Assembly (NCBI GenBank): GCA_037783415.1
Contig: JAZGTN010000006.1
Span: 3,906,001 to 3,970,000, forward strand
DNA from: Leptasterias polaris
Lineage: Eukaryota > Echinodermata > Asteroidea > Forcipulatida > Asteriidae
Length of the DNA: 64,000 nucleotides
Reading direction: 5' to 3'
In this document: positions 34,191 to 46,733 of the stretch, piece after piece
Layout: each line of letters opens with the position of its first letter
Position numbering within the stretch: position 1 is the stretch's first letter
Notes under the pieces: model-generated
What the model was told of the DNA's origin: nothing
Seen by the model: only the letters and a program-made list of their open reading frames with translations
Databases searched by the model: none
Made by a program: the position numbers and the translations under genes

Positions 34191-36289
34191 AACAATGTTA
34201 AATTCGTTAGAATTACAGCCAACCTGAGAAATGTAGTTTGATAAATGACAGGAAATTATAAAGAACTTTGATTGAACCATGTCTGTCCATTTCTCTACGA
34301 CCAGGGCAATCTCAACATGACTTTTATGAATGACTGTTCTCAAAAATTCACCTGCTGGCGTGCCGTTCAGCTAACAGCAACGTGGGTCGGAACCACCTTA
34401 GAAACATGGCACCCACTTGTCACAAGAATAACAATAACTATTCTGAGAAAATAATCATCCAGTTAAACATGATTCTAAATTAAAGACAATGAAAGAGAAT
34501 TTACCACTACCTTCGGGTGCATTTGACAACAAAAACAAAATGTTTGGACTGTTTTAAGAGGGCAACGTCGGGTGTATTTATTTCAGCTGTTGGTGTTCGC
34601 TTTAGGCAACAAATACATCTAAGCTCGCGCATGTCCAAGAAAAAATTAATGGATAAGTCAATCAGATCTGACTTGAGAAAAACCTTTTCTCGTGACGCTT
34701 TTTAAAAAACACAATCAATAACAACTCTGAAGTGGAGGCTTCGGGCAAAGTTGTTGCACGTGAAACTTTCTTAGTCTCACTGAGTGACCGTACAACTTTG
34801 AAATTTGAGGGCAAAGTGTCCATTCAGATGTCCCAATTATTTCTTCGAATATTTCAGGATAAACAAGCGGCTTATGCTGGAAAGTATAGCTGCCGAAATT
34901 TATCAGATGAAATGACAAACTTGATTAAAAATAATAATAATAATGTTGATCAACGTAAAGTTAAAACAAATATGTTTGTTCACCGACGTCCTTAAAAGAG
35001 AAGAGTGGTGGTGGGGGGGGGGGGGGGTACATTGTATATTATTTAAACAAATGAATTTAAAATGAGGATTTAAAAATAATATTTATTCATACGAGTTGAA
35101 ATTTACTTTTACTATACAGTTTATAGGGAATGTCTTAGAATGATTTTCACTCCAAAGTTTGAAGGATATAAACAAAATTCTTAACAAAAAACAAAAAAAT
35201 TGTGATTAAAACTTCAAACCATTTTTGCCGGTAGTGGTGTCGAGAGAAGTTTGAACACAGTTTAACCATTGGACATTCATGGTTTGTTGTATTATCTAAA
35301 GAAAGATTCAGATATTGGATACATTGGAATTTTGTTATTTATTTTATAAAAAAAAAAATACTCCATAACATCCAAACAAAGATTGGAGTTAAAAGTTAAC
35401 CTTCCCCTTGTAAAAATGAGTTATAAAGTCTTTATTTGTGAGGACTAAGTCAAATTGTAGCCTAACCTTTTAATGCAAAAAAACTTTTTCATAAACGAAA
35501 TAGTTAGCATTAAAAAAATACCTTTAGTGTCCAAAAATGAAGGGTTTTTACATCCATGACAATCTGTTGTTGTTTTAAGGGATTTGCTATTGGCTTTCCA
35601 GCAGAATAATCATTATTTTCATTAACATTTTAATTCGATAATTAAGAGTCACACTTGGCGGCATACAGTTATTTTAAAGAAATCATAAAACGGTCGTTGA
35701 TTACCGTCAGGAAGACAAAATTGCCACTTTATGAGCTGAAAACTACTTCGTATAAACAGGTTATTTGTTCCATCATCACAAGAAATGATTTCGTTTGAAA
35801 TTATGTCATTCTCATGAACGAAATCCGTTTGAACTTATCACCGATTGAATTAAATGGTGGAGGAAAACTTGAATAAGCATGAAAACACGGTGAAACATAC
35901 ATCGTTATTGATAAAAGATAACACCTGTTTACAATAACATTTTCATAAGATAGTTTTAAAACATAAAAGTGTTTAAATACAAATACACATGTGAATTAAC
36001 TCTTCCGAAACCACTGGTAGGACTTCCCTTTAAATGACTAATTTGAATCAAAGAACAGATAAGTCAACTGTTTAAAGTGATTCGGAAAGATTAGTTGGTT
36101 TGAACTCAGTGTCACTTATAAGTAAAAGAAGAAACAAAAATCACTTCAAATTGCTTGTTATTTTTCTCTTCGCATTCCATTTCAGTTTTGTTTATATGGA
36201 AAGATGATACGGAGGTAATTTGAATTTATTTGCATCACTTGGAGCTTCATTTTAAAATAATAAAAATTCAATGAATGCTCAATGAAGCC
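34191..36289. other. AT-rich non-coding sequence, 2.1 kb
   Basis: Contains a 15-nt G run at 35013-35027 and (AAT)n at about 34925-34945. No gene or named repeat. Confidence 0.5.
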
Positions 36290-36500
36290 AGGTTTGTGTT
36301 TGACGTGCGTGAGGGGGCACCGAGCGAGCGACACAGCGACGCCACGGCCGTACATTGAATGCATAGCCCCCCTTGGCTAACACGCCACCGCGCGCTAAAT
36401 CTTCGCACTTACCGTGTCGGCAACATCAGCGGCCCGACAGCACGTATGCTCCGAAGAGCCCTCGTTAACACCGAACGCCACATCCAAGGCTTCGAGATAT
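36290..36500. other. GC-rich island
   Basis: About 200 bp with GGGCACCGAGCGAGCGACAC, CCACCGCGCGC and CGGCCCGACAGCACG. No consistent frame. Candidate regulatory element. Confidence 0.3.
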
Positions 36501-36813
36501 AATGTATTATGGATGAGATTAAACACAAATTTAAGCTTTTATTGAACTCGGGAAACCCATTAGTTGATGATTCATACGCTTAGCGAACAGCATTTCGTTG
36601 TGGTGATGGGTAACTTTCTAAATCTGTGTCTTGGACTCATACCAATGGAGTTTTCTTGAGTGAAAAAAAAAATCATAAATTTTTGATGAGTCTATTATTG
36701 GAAATCTTACTGGGGCAACATGAAGATTTCATAAGTACTTTTATTATATCACATTACATTATATTATATGACAGGTAATTAAATTTTTATTGCGCTGTGT
36801 GTGTTCTACAACC

Positions 36814-36863
36814 GCTGTCAAATCACGTCATGCATCCGTTAGGCCCTAACATGATTTGACAGC
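36814..36863. repeat. 12-bp inverted repeat containing TALE-like sites
   Basis: GCTGTCAAATCA and its exact complement TGATTTGACAGC are separated by 26 nt, whose centre holds the palindrome GTTAGGCCCTAAC. TGATTTGACAG differs from the PBX-MEIS composite site TGATTGACAG by one inserted base. May be a paired factor site or a fragment of a mobile element end. Confidence 0.6.
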
Positions 36864-38449
36864 AACTGAACATTGATTCTTTAAAGTTTGAAGCCCCAAA
36901 TCTCAACGGAAGATATCTGGTCGTCTTCGATGTTTCTGTTGGATACTCAATTTCACCAGCATCAGTTGCCTGGACGGCAGTCAGTTTTCGATTGGAATAA
37001 ACAACCGTCCTGTTTATGTATAGTTTTCTTTGAATATTTTTAGGTCTCTCGTTTAAACCTAAAAATGTGATTAGCTGTAAATCTACACTGTTGACGAGTT
37101 TCAAATTTACTCAAAGGGTGTTTTAATTTTAATAGCATGATTGGGATTCCACAAAATAACACAATCTTCTTCATGGATATAAAGAGGGAAAATGGCATTA
37201 TAGTTGTAAAGGAATTTGCAAAATAAAGTCATGTTGTGATGATCAAATACCGGCAACAACATTTCATGTGACCCCGGGGTCTTCAAACGAGCTTCCATTC
37301 AACTCCGAATGAATTGTTACTGGGATTTTCCCTCCGTCCTCACTTACTACCACAACGGTTTGCCCTGCAGAATCGTCTTGTCTTTGGGCAATATCTGCCT
37401 CAAGCCATGCATTACCAAAGCAGCTGAGACCCACTGGGCATCCAAGTCAGTTGCAGTAAACTTCATTACCGAGAAATTAACACCGTCATTTTGTCTGCAA
37501 TTATAGACGTGCACAAAGCGCACGGTTGCTGCTTTGGACCCGAGCAATCCGGCATGGGACACCATTCTCTTCAGGAGAGATATAACTTAGCACAGGATTT
37601 TTAGTCACCCTGAAATACTGTCATCTTATAAAAAAAAAATAATACAAAATTAGAGAATGTGCCGATTTTATGCCGTAAACCCATAAAACGTTTTGTTTTG
37701 AGTATGATGCCATTTCAAAAAAAATGACCACCAATCATTGTTAGGATATAAGTTGATTTTGTATTTTGATGCAAACTACATTAATGTCATGAGCAAGTTC
37801 TTCCCAAATGTTGTGGTTTGCTTTTTGAAATTTCCCGGGCAGGGGTTAAAGGGCATCGTCATCCAATCACATGAGTAGGAATTGAAACTTTGCAGCGTGG
37901 GAACAAAATATGTTCCACAGTGTTGGAGTATTGTTTTACAAAATGTGGTAGTTCTGAATCAATTATAGCCATCACAGGTACACAATAGCGATCATGGTTG
38001 TCTATAATTAAACAAAGTAAATAAATAGATAAATTTGTATGATTCTCGGTACTAGGGTAAGGGATATATAAACACTTTGTTTAGGTGTTGGAATTTACAT
38101 GTTTCAGTATAAAAACATTAATGACACCCACTGAGGCCAACCTAAGGACGATTCTTCTTGACAGTTTCGTACAGATATTAAGAAAAAAAATGACGTTCGT
38201 AAGAAAACAGTAGTATTTTCTAATTAGCTGGCTACGTTATGTAATTATTGGTTTTGCCTGTTACAAAAAGGGGATGGATCAACATTTGCCCTCTCCTTTA
38301 TAACCGAGTGGCTCTTGAGTATTTTCGTGACCATCCTCATTGTAAGTCCCTTTTAGACTTGCCCTAGATTCTTTTGGGGGTATGTTTTTATAAAATATCC
38401 CCGTACCGATTTTTTTTCCCCTTCTTCAATCTTCAGTTTTAATTAAACA
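36864..38449. other. AT-rich non-coding sequence
   Basis: No gene. Frames of 63-93 codons near 36823-37565 on both strands overlap and lack motifs. Confidence 0.5.
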
Positions 38450-38840
38450 AGGTCCATCCTCTCCGTCCCGTGCGTTGAACTGTTCCTTTACAGAGATGGC
38501 GGCGTCATTTTAAATCTTCCACTTTCTCCCATCTTGTCTTCGCCGTAAAACCGTCTCCCATAGCTCCAACAAATCCCCAAGTGTTCCTGGAATCATAAGC
38601 CATGTCCCTGATTTGCCTTTCATCTCAGGACTTGGTCCGGATTAGAGGTTTTATTAAACAGTTGACGGGTAAAAATGAGTTGACGCGGTGCGGCAGTGAC
38701 ATGTAGGTACGAGTCGCCCTAGAGTTTTGGTCCCTTATTCCTTCCTTCTTGTGCAACTCATTGGTTCAAATCATATGGCATGCCACGTCGCTTATTACAC
38801 CGTGAAGTTGTGCAGGGAGTTGACCTTTGACATTCAATGT
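38450..38840. promoter_or_regulatory. GC-moderate island with a DR1-like nuclear-receptor site
   Basis: The 3' end carries, on the minus strand, ATGTCAAAGGTCA (38833-38821), one mismatch from the DR1 consensus AGGTCAAAGGTCA bound by HNF4, COUP-TF and RXR. The rest is single-copy and moderately CpG-rich. The site match is visible; binding is inferred. Confidence 0.3.
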
Positions 38841-40000
38841 GAACGTTGTGTATGTTTCGGAGGGAGTGTCACGTGCTTTCTGGATGTGGAACACTAAAAA
38901 CAGATAATCGGATCTGTTTTACATGGTTATTTGACTCACTGTAAACTTGTTTATTTTGTTGATGTAGAGTTCGGCCTTTTAAACAAATAATGTTGTGATT
39001 GTTCATGTTACTTGGAGAATTCATGTGCATTTTGTGATTCTGTTTTAGTCTGACCCTCCGTCAGTTTAATTTATATCGTAAATAACATTGAAAAGAAGAA
39101 ACAACAACAGAAATGAGAACATCAAAACCAAGACACTGCGATATCTTTTTAGTTCAGCTCTACGCCAATTCAAAATAAAGGTCCGAAAATTAGAACTTAT
39201 TGCTGACGAACTTGTTTTTTAAACAGTGTAAAAAATGACACAAAACAAGAGCAAAATTGATGAGTGAAAAATTGGAACCAACATAGCCTCAATTTTTTTA
39301 ACATTTCAAATGACACGATTCGATAACAAATAAGTCTTTGAGCTATTTTCTAAAACAATACATTAATTTTTAGATTTTATTTTCAGTCGATGATAAGGAT
39401 TCTACAATATCGTCTTCAGAAATTCTACTTGACTCAAACCTTACAGTGGCTTGCCTGCGAGACAAATTACAGTGCATTTGAACTCTGAACTGTGAATACA
39501 AACACACAAACACCTAGACTTCGATGAGATTTTCACATGCTCTTCTTCACCTGGCTGTGGACCAGCCTGGCGACTGTACAAGTTCCCTCCATGCGCTGCG
39601 ACTAGTCTCATAGAAGATCCAGACAGTGAAAGTTTGAGTTAAGACATTGTACAGTAATAGTCGTTGTCGACTAATAAATAAATAAATACAATGAAAATGC
39701 ATTTATACTCTTTCAAAAAACAATGATGTATTATTCAAATAAGCTGGTTGGAAAGTATGCAGTACTGCACTTTCAGTTTTAGGGGTAATTTGCACTGTTG
39801 GCAATGGATGCATATAATTTATACTGTCACATTCGTGAGACACTGTTACATACATGCCTATGCTGCATCTGTTTCCACCCAACTAGAGAAATATAAACCT
39901 GTCATGCTCTAAATTACAGTTAACAAAATCGAACCAAATTCTGCAATCGATTCATCTCTCTCTCTAGCTGCATAAAAAAGGAACAAACAAGGGCGATACT
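38841..40000. other. AT-rich non-coding sequence
   Basis: A CACGTG at about 38871 and a (AAAT)n stretch near 39675. No gene. Confidence 0.5.
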
Positions 40001-41130
40001 GCGTTTATCTTGTCATCTTCACGATATCAGCCGTGTAAATCACAGTGACAGCGGGAGATTTCAACTCTCATGGGACGCGCGTCCTGGTCCTCCAGAGTTT
40101 TCCCGCCAATTCTCTGATTAGTTGGCCTTAACGTCTGCTAGCTCACTAACCGGGGTAACGCACAGACAACCATCATGCCGCCGAGGACGCCGGTTGCTGT
40201 TCAGAAGTCGTCATTTTAAAATCTGCCTTAATTTACATATTGAGGAAAAGAAAAAAGAAAAAGGCAGATCGGATGGCAAACGAATTGCATCGAAGAAGGA
40301 CTCAATTAAAACGAGGCCCATTTGCAGCAAGGGGGAACAATAATGGCGGTTTTTGTAAAAGGCCTACACAGTTGTTATTTTGTATAAAAAAATTATCAAC
40401 ATAAAAATGATATCATTTGAATATCATCACAATATTTGCATTATTTATTATATGCAAAATGGAATTTTATAATTGGATTTCCTCATCAGTTGACAGAAAA
40501 TTGAAATAGCATAATTGAAATCCTCAAACAGTCTGATCTATCGTATACTAACAGTTTCTGCCTATTTTCCACAATTTTTCAAGTGCAAAACTCAAGTAAT
40601 TGTTAATAACGCTAATCTTTGATTTGGATTTTGAATTTAAAAAACAACAGCAAATAAACAGAGATTGTTGAGTATCCCTTTATTGGCCCGGAGCAGACGG
40701 TGGCATCTGACAGTAGATGGCATTCTGGTGCTCTGAAGTAGTAGTGTTTAACGTCCACGACACGGGTGACGACACAGATCAAGGCACAGCCTTCTGAACT
40801 TCAAATCCACAGCCGAATTACCTCTTCGACTTCAGTTGGAAGTGGCACGTAAGCTGATCGCAGGACTCACCCTGGGTACAATCGCCCGAGCCTCGCCCGA
40901 CAGATCAACTCTCATCCAGGCAATAATCGGCGCCGTGAACTGCGCCGATTGACGGGTGGATTACACCGTCATGACCTTGAGTTTGTTGGGTCCATCAAAC
41001 CCTTCAAGGCGCTGGAATGAGTCCAATTCGAGTTTGTACGAGAGAGAGAGAGGTGTCCGTCCGTGGAGGATTTCTTCGGCTTTACCTGCCCGACTATCTC
41101 TTCATTTGACGGCCGGGATGAGTGGTTGAA
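40001..41130. promoter_or_regulatory. Two GC-richer islands separated by AT-rich DNA
   Basis: Islands at about 40020-40340 and 40680-41060 are single-copy and CpG-containing (GCCGCCGAGGACGCCGG near 40180; CGGCGCCGTGAACTGCGCCG near 40929, an imperfect palindrome). The DNA between them is AT-rich. A GAGAGAGAGAG run lies at 41040-41050. Open frames are short. Candidate regulatory DNA. Confidence 0.3.
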
Positions 41131-41766
41131 TGCATGCTCTCATCGGCCGTGCGTTGGTGCTCTTGTTAGTTGCTTGTTGCTTGGCGCCGGGGGCTTATTC
41201 TTAATATTGATTTTTGTTTGTAACTTGACAGTGATTCTAACTGAAATTGAGTGATTGGTCTATCACATCATCTTCACACATGTCTATCGGGTCGATATTT
41301 TTTTTTCTTTTTTCTCGTCCAAACATGAAAAAATAACAATGGCGAAGTAATGCTATCAACTTGTACACTACAAAGTTAAGGCCTAGAGCCTTTGGTATTT
41401 CAGTCTGAGTCACATCAAGGAAGGACGCTGATCTGATCTCAATCACACGGTGGCCATATTTGTTTGTTTCACTGTATTCACACAATAGTAACTGAGAGTG
41501 ACCACATTTTCATTTCCTTCAAACCTCAGTTTGGCTATTTTGCCTTGACTGGAAGTAAACAAATACATACAAAAATTACTGCTCTAAGATGAAGGTTCAA
41601 AGACTGAAGTCTGAATGTGTTCGGTTGGAAAACTTAAAAAAAGAAAAGATTATGATAATATCATGTAATAAACCAAAAGAGAAACTGACTGGATAATTTG
41701 TTAAATGAATGGCTTCTGACTGGCCACCCCAAACAAAGATATTGGAAAAATAGGGAGACCGCTAAC
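41131..41766. other. Non-coding sequence
   Basis: Nothing recognisable beyond a short T-rich run at about 41298-41315. Confidence 0.5.
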
Positions 41767-41838
41767 TATAGTTAGCTCAGTTGGAGAGTGCTGGCATGTT
41801 AATCTGGAGGTCGTAGGTTCAAGTACCGTTCTTGTCAA
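41767..41838 (+). mobile_element. tRNA-like head of a SINE (Asn-type pseudo-tRNA)
   Basis: TAGTTAGCTCAGTTGGAGAG supplies a pol III A box (TAGCTCAGTTGG). GGTTCAAGT at 41816-41824 supplies a B box. The loop position aligns with a GTT anticodon (asparagine type), but the anticodon stem has a mismatch and two wobble pairs and the acceptor stem does not pair, so it is not a functional tRNA. The following GTCAATTTTCCCTTGTACA fits the body of a SINE family I recall from echinoderms. Confidence 0.65.
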
Positions 41839-41880
41839 TTTTCCCTTGTACATCCCAAGATTATAATAATAATATAAACC

Positions 41881-43399
41881 ATTTTAATGGTCTTACCTTT
41901 AAAATTGTAGAAGGAACAAAACATCAGCAGTAAGCCTATAATCATACAAAAAATTCCATTTGAAATAAAGATTAAAGACAAGTGTCTCGTCTTTAAAGTA
42001 TGCGTCACCAGCAAAACCTAAACGCACACCAAGGTGCAACGTAGCCCTTGGGAGCCACCAAGAGTCCTTGCAGAGAGATGGGTACTTATCGCAGCCCAGG
42101 CTGTGCCCAACTGAGGTTTCCTTCCCGTCACTTACACATTTCGTTCATGGTCCAACTAGCCTGGAGTTTCATCAGCCAAACTATGAAAAAAAAAAAAAAA
42201 AAAAGTACTCCGGGGTAATTTTTGGGAGGGGTCTTGTTATTAACAGATCGGCTGATATTATTTAGTCTCAAGGAAAAGGAGGGGGTGGGTTGGAACCGTT
42301 GGATCAACCCTTACAGATTGATCAAAGGTACGTCTTACTGAGGTGTTAAGAGGATATTGCGGTGCATGTGGCTTCAAGATATGTTTGCACTACATGAGTT
42401 TTCCCCCTCAACGCTTCGGGTTTCACATTGTCTTTTGTCGTTGTAATGAAGAACTTCGTTTTTTTTTCTACAATTAGAATCTGCAGTAGTGTTGGACTGT
42501 CACGTCGATTTTAATGTGTATGTTCGTTTCATGGTTTTAACTATGACTGCTTTTCCCTTGTGTCATTGTGAGTGTCATCGTCGTCCATGCATGGACTTAG
42601 TTTCTTCGGTCACCTCATTATTGTCATCGTGTTCGCATTGGGGTGTAATAATAGTCAATGTTCTTGGCAACTCTTTGTATCCCGTTTATCGACGCTGTTT
42701 AGAAGTCCATGACCATGGCTGTCGGGTGATGCTGCCCCTGTCGTATTGTCTCCCTCTGGTGGGGGCAGATGGGGGAAACAAATGTGATATTGTGCCTATT
42801 ACGATACAAGCATGGAGTCAGAGTTGAGAAAGATAACTGGCATTAGGGAAGTGGAATATTTGTCCTGTGAAAAATAATAGATAAAATAATAAGCGATTTC
42901 AAAATTTTCAAAATTGCTGCAAAATGATTGTCATTGGGCCTATATTATTTTTCGAAGGAAAAGTCCCCAATTAGTCCTATAGCCAGAAATCTTTCTCATT
43001 ACATACTCTGACTGTATGCCAAATTCCATGGCTGTATCATCAAAGGCATAATCCCATCACTTTATCTGTTCTTCGTTTGCTTGTTTTCAATATTGTTTAT
43101 TGGTGTGACAACCAAATACAAATTCTATTGTTTTCTAAAACGTAGGTCTTCCATGCTTCAATTTCCTTTACACGTGACTTGTACTAAAAGTGTCCTAAAT
43201 ACATTATATATCTGGTCTTCTAACAAATTTCCGTCCCACCTCATTGCTGCCCCGGCTTGTCTTTATTTCGATTGTTTTAAATCTCTGCCCACCGTCTTAC
43301 TCATAGTGATAATGCTTTGGAACAATTGTCTATTTTTATTTTGTCTTGTTTACTCGATCTTTTATTGCGTTACACATTTGTCATTTCCTACTCTGCTCG
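41881..43399. other. Non-coding sequence
   Basis: A 19-nt A run at 42186-42204 and a GC-moderate patch at 42000-42180. Frames of 112 (from 42489) and 169 codons (from 43081) are hydrophobic, T-rich and without domain; I do not call them. Confidence 0.45.
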
Positions 43400-43990
43400 T
43401 TCCAACCCCTTTTGGAATTTTTACTGCCCACTGCAGTGGTCATCCCCGCTGCGTCACGACACCCCCGACTGCTCTTTCATCGACCTCGGTGTCCGGCCCT
43501 TCTTTGCTCATTTTGCTAGCCCATGAGCTTTTGGTAAATAGCTTGCAAATCGGTCTCAAAGGGCCACGGAAGACTCTCCAAGAGAAATGAGGGCAAGAAA
43601 AATTAGTATCCGTCAGCGGAGGACAGTGGCTTACAAAAAGAGCAAATAGTCAACATTGACGATATCCAGGGGCTCTGTAACTCTCTGCTCATATTTCCAG
43701 CCAATAAAATCCCCTCGTGATATTGGTTCATTTGACTCGGAGAATGTCAAGCTGCCTCGCTTCTAATGACAAAAATATTGACTTTGAGAATGGCCTCATT
43801 AATCCATACAGGGGGACTTTTGCATATTGCAGAGAGCATGTGAATGAAACCTGTGCGTTTGTGAGACGCGGACACATCACAAGTTCGGAAAACAGTCGTC
43901 GTCATTGCACAGCAGCGGTGATAATCAACAGAAATTTTGAGAGGGTCTAAATTAGAGATCTCGGAGCTCCCGTACATTACACATAGCACC
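43400..43990. other. GC-moderate island
   Basis: Single-copy with CATCCCCGCTGCGTCACGAC near 43441. A plus and a minus frame overlap at 43717-43989. Candidate regulatory element by composition. Confidence 0.25.
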
Positions 43991-44789
43991 CATTAAACTT
44001 TAGCCGCACGATTAGCATATCAATATAAAGCGCCTGTAACTGCATCCCACAAACGGGATAAAATAAATAATAAATCTTTCTGTTTAACGAAGTGAGTATT
44101 CAATGAAGCTTTGGGAATAAAGACAATACAGAAACAGTATTTTTTTACGCGTAGGGATTAAACAAATATTGCCGAATTTATTCGGAATTTAAATTTCCTG
44201 CATGATGCAGAAACATTTTCAAGATCAGATGTACACACAACGGCAGCTGTTGACGATGGCAAATTTGAACTGTTGAGTTTTCGATTCAATTGGTTTCTTT
44301 AATTTCTTTGATGCGTTTACGGACACACGTTCTCCCAAAGTTCTCTGCCTCTCTTTCAGTTGGCCCTTTCCCGTCTTTTGACTACAAACTACTCTCATCA
44401 GAAGAAATGCGTGAGGACACCACTCTCTGATTTGATAACAGCCGATTTCCTTTCCACAAGTTTCAAATTTTCTTAGCTTTCAGAGTGTTGAAACTGTTAG
44501 CCTTAAAAAGGGGGCAGAGTCTGTTTTCGTACGACAAGGGAAGGTATATTATAGTGAATAAGTTTATTTTTATTGGGCAGACGGAGTGTTTGAACTTTTT
44601 TCTAGGACTACAAGTTTTACGCCAAGTATTTTTGGGTCTTCGATCCTTTCATTTTTTCGTCATCGTGCTCCAGGGATGCCGTCTCCTGATTCAGACGAGA
44701 GTCTGCTAGTACGTGATTCGAATGACTACTCGACTTCCACCATAGCCACATCAGCAACCACGGCCTTCTCCGTGCCAGATTGTTATTTC
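43991..44789. other. AT-rich non-coding sequence
   Basis: Nothing recognisable was seen. Confidence 0.5.
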
Positions 44790-45990
44790 TGTGTCCAGTC
44801 GGCCGTTACCTGAATTAATCGACTTCATTATGCCCCATGACGTGAGGGAGGGAACACTTGTGATAGCGGATTCATATTTGAACGACTTTTCAATTTTTAA
44901 ACAGGCAGGAGCGCTGCGCACGGCATGTTCTGCGCGCCGTTCCGCTTGGCCGTTTCGCAGCTCGAACAGGCGCGATCTCTTCGATCGTCAGGCTTGAGGA
45001 TTTTTTGTCCCGGCGGCACTAATGAATAGATGATTACACGCATTTGGTGAAATTTGCGCCTCCCCGAGGAGAGAAATCGACACGCCACAAATTCTTGGCA
45101 TGTTGGACGGACTCGTTTCCCGCCAAGTTTACGTCATCCGATGCATCACCTCAACCCGTGTACATCATTATGGTCTCGTCCCGGCGGTTCCACTTATCCG
45201 GTTTTTTCTTCTGGTATAACTCATCTGTACGGTGAAATGAATGGAAGCGAAACCGTCCAACGGGAGGGAAGTCGAGGTGTTGCCTTCGCCGTTGCACTTC
45301 TCCACCAAATGAGGTTTATTTGGCGACAGTACGTGACTTCCTTACTAAAAAGACTGGTACCCTATCAGCCTGAAACATCTGCTGTGTATCGTCTGAGGGG
45401 GGGCCCGGCTTCATGACCGAGTAACCGTAACGCCAGCTCCGCTCATGCAGAACCGCTGAATCAAAATGTCCTCCTTGACTCCAAGAAGCGTGCAGCCATC
45501 ACACAGTCCCCCCTCAACACCTCGGCCTGACAGCCAGGGTTAAGAACCCCCCTCTTTTTCCCCCTTAACGGCCGTTTGTCTGAAGTACTCCATGAATAAC
45601 AAATGACAACACGGGAGTCGAACATCATCAGCTCGCTGTAATTTGCCGCATCCTCGATTATAACCACTTTGTGGTCCCGATGGTTGCACGGGACCATCTA
45701 AATGGACGTTTTAATTCAGTCACTAAGTGCGAAAAAGCCCCAAATGATCTTCGCTGATGATCGAGTTCTTGATTCAAAGTGGCCCTAATGACAATCATTC
45801 GTGTGATATTTTAATAAAGTCGAGTGTGTAAAAAGGGCGCCTGTTTAACGGGGCGGAGATCCGTCCCTTCGTCATTCCTTGGATCATGAATATAAAAAGC
45901 CCACTTTCCCGGTTTCCCTGTAATAAAATCGTGCATTATTCGGTCTCTATTATGAGCACCATAATCCAGGAATACATAAACTATTAAATT
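44790..45990. promoter_or_regulatory. Largest GC-rich block, candidate regulatory hub
   Basis: About 1.2 kb of single-copy, CpG-rich DNA interspersed with homeodomain-like cores (TTAATCGACTTCATTATG, CACTAATGAATAGATGATTA, CCATGAATAAC). Near the 3' end GGGGCGGAG (45850-45858) resembles a GC box and TATAAAAAG (45891-45899) a TATA box 33 bp further on. Overlapping short frames on both strands exclude a clear coding reading. A promoter of a non-coding transcript or a composite enhancer are both possible. Confidence 0.35.
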
Positions 45991-46713
45991 TGAATTTCAT
46001 TCGTTAAATAAAAATACATCAATATTTTAGATATATTTTACTTGTCGGAAACAAACTCATATTTTCATTTCATAGAATGATAACGTCTAAATACACGACT
46101 GCCATGGAGCTAACCCATCGCTTGGTGGCGGGCTTTAAATTCATCAGTAGTCACTCTCCAACAGTAAACCTTGCTTTTTATTCGATTGTGCACTGCTGGT
46201 AAGAGTTTGCATATACTTCCTTATTATACGCTTCGTTAACATTGTATGTACAGTAACAATAAACTACATTTGACTCCATTTCCATTTCTGACTTTAGATA
46301 CTTGAGACTGAGAATTATCAAGCTGAAATAAAATGTTTCCGAAATGTTTCGGAACATCGTATATTTCAATCATTTGTTTATATTTTATAAATGAGCTTTA
46401 AATTACAAACTAAACATTATTTATCGACCAACCAACTTTAAAGAATATCTATCACCTGAGACTGCTTTGACCTTTCTACGGAAGCCATTAAAGGCTATTG
46501 CTACTTGAAATAAAACACGATATCCCAGCAGTACTTTAGTTTAACAGATTATCAACCCAGTTATAATGTCTTTGGGCATCTTGTTTTTGTTTTTTACGGA
46601 AGCCTCTAAGGGCCATATTGCTATTGAAATTAAACACAGGATTCTAAATTTGTTTTTATGAAGCGCCATAATACAAGGTTGTGAAACGAAATGACTGATG
46701 GGTTTCGGGAAAT
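45991..46713. other. AT-rich non-coding sequence
   Basis: No gene. A GACTGCCATGGAGCTAACCC segment near 46097 resembles dispersed-repeat sequence but I cannot place it. Confidence 0.4.
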
Positions 46714-46733
46714 GTCAGTCGTACGCGACTGAC
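46714..46733. repeat. 8-bp stem hairpin with TACG loop
   Basis: GTCAGTCG-TACG-CGACTGAC is a perfect 8-bp inverted repeat with a 4-nt loop. Confidence 0.85.

Noticed and set aside
33882..34343. Minus frame with QNRRAK, resembling homeodomain helix 3
   Set aside because: The tryptophan-phenylalanine positions and the preceding helices of a homeodomain are absent.
41767..41838. Functional tRNA-Asn gene
   Set aside because: The acceptor stem does not pair and the anticodon stem has a mismatch and wobbles; a SINE head explains the sequence better.
43081..43590. 169-codon hydrophobic open frame
   Set aside because: The hydrophobicity follows from T-rich composition; there is no ordered pattern of membrane helices and no family resemblance.
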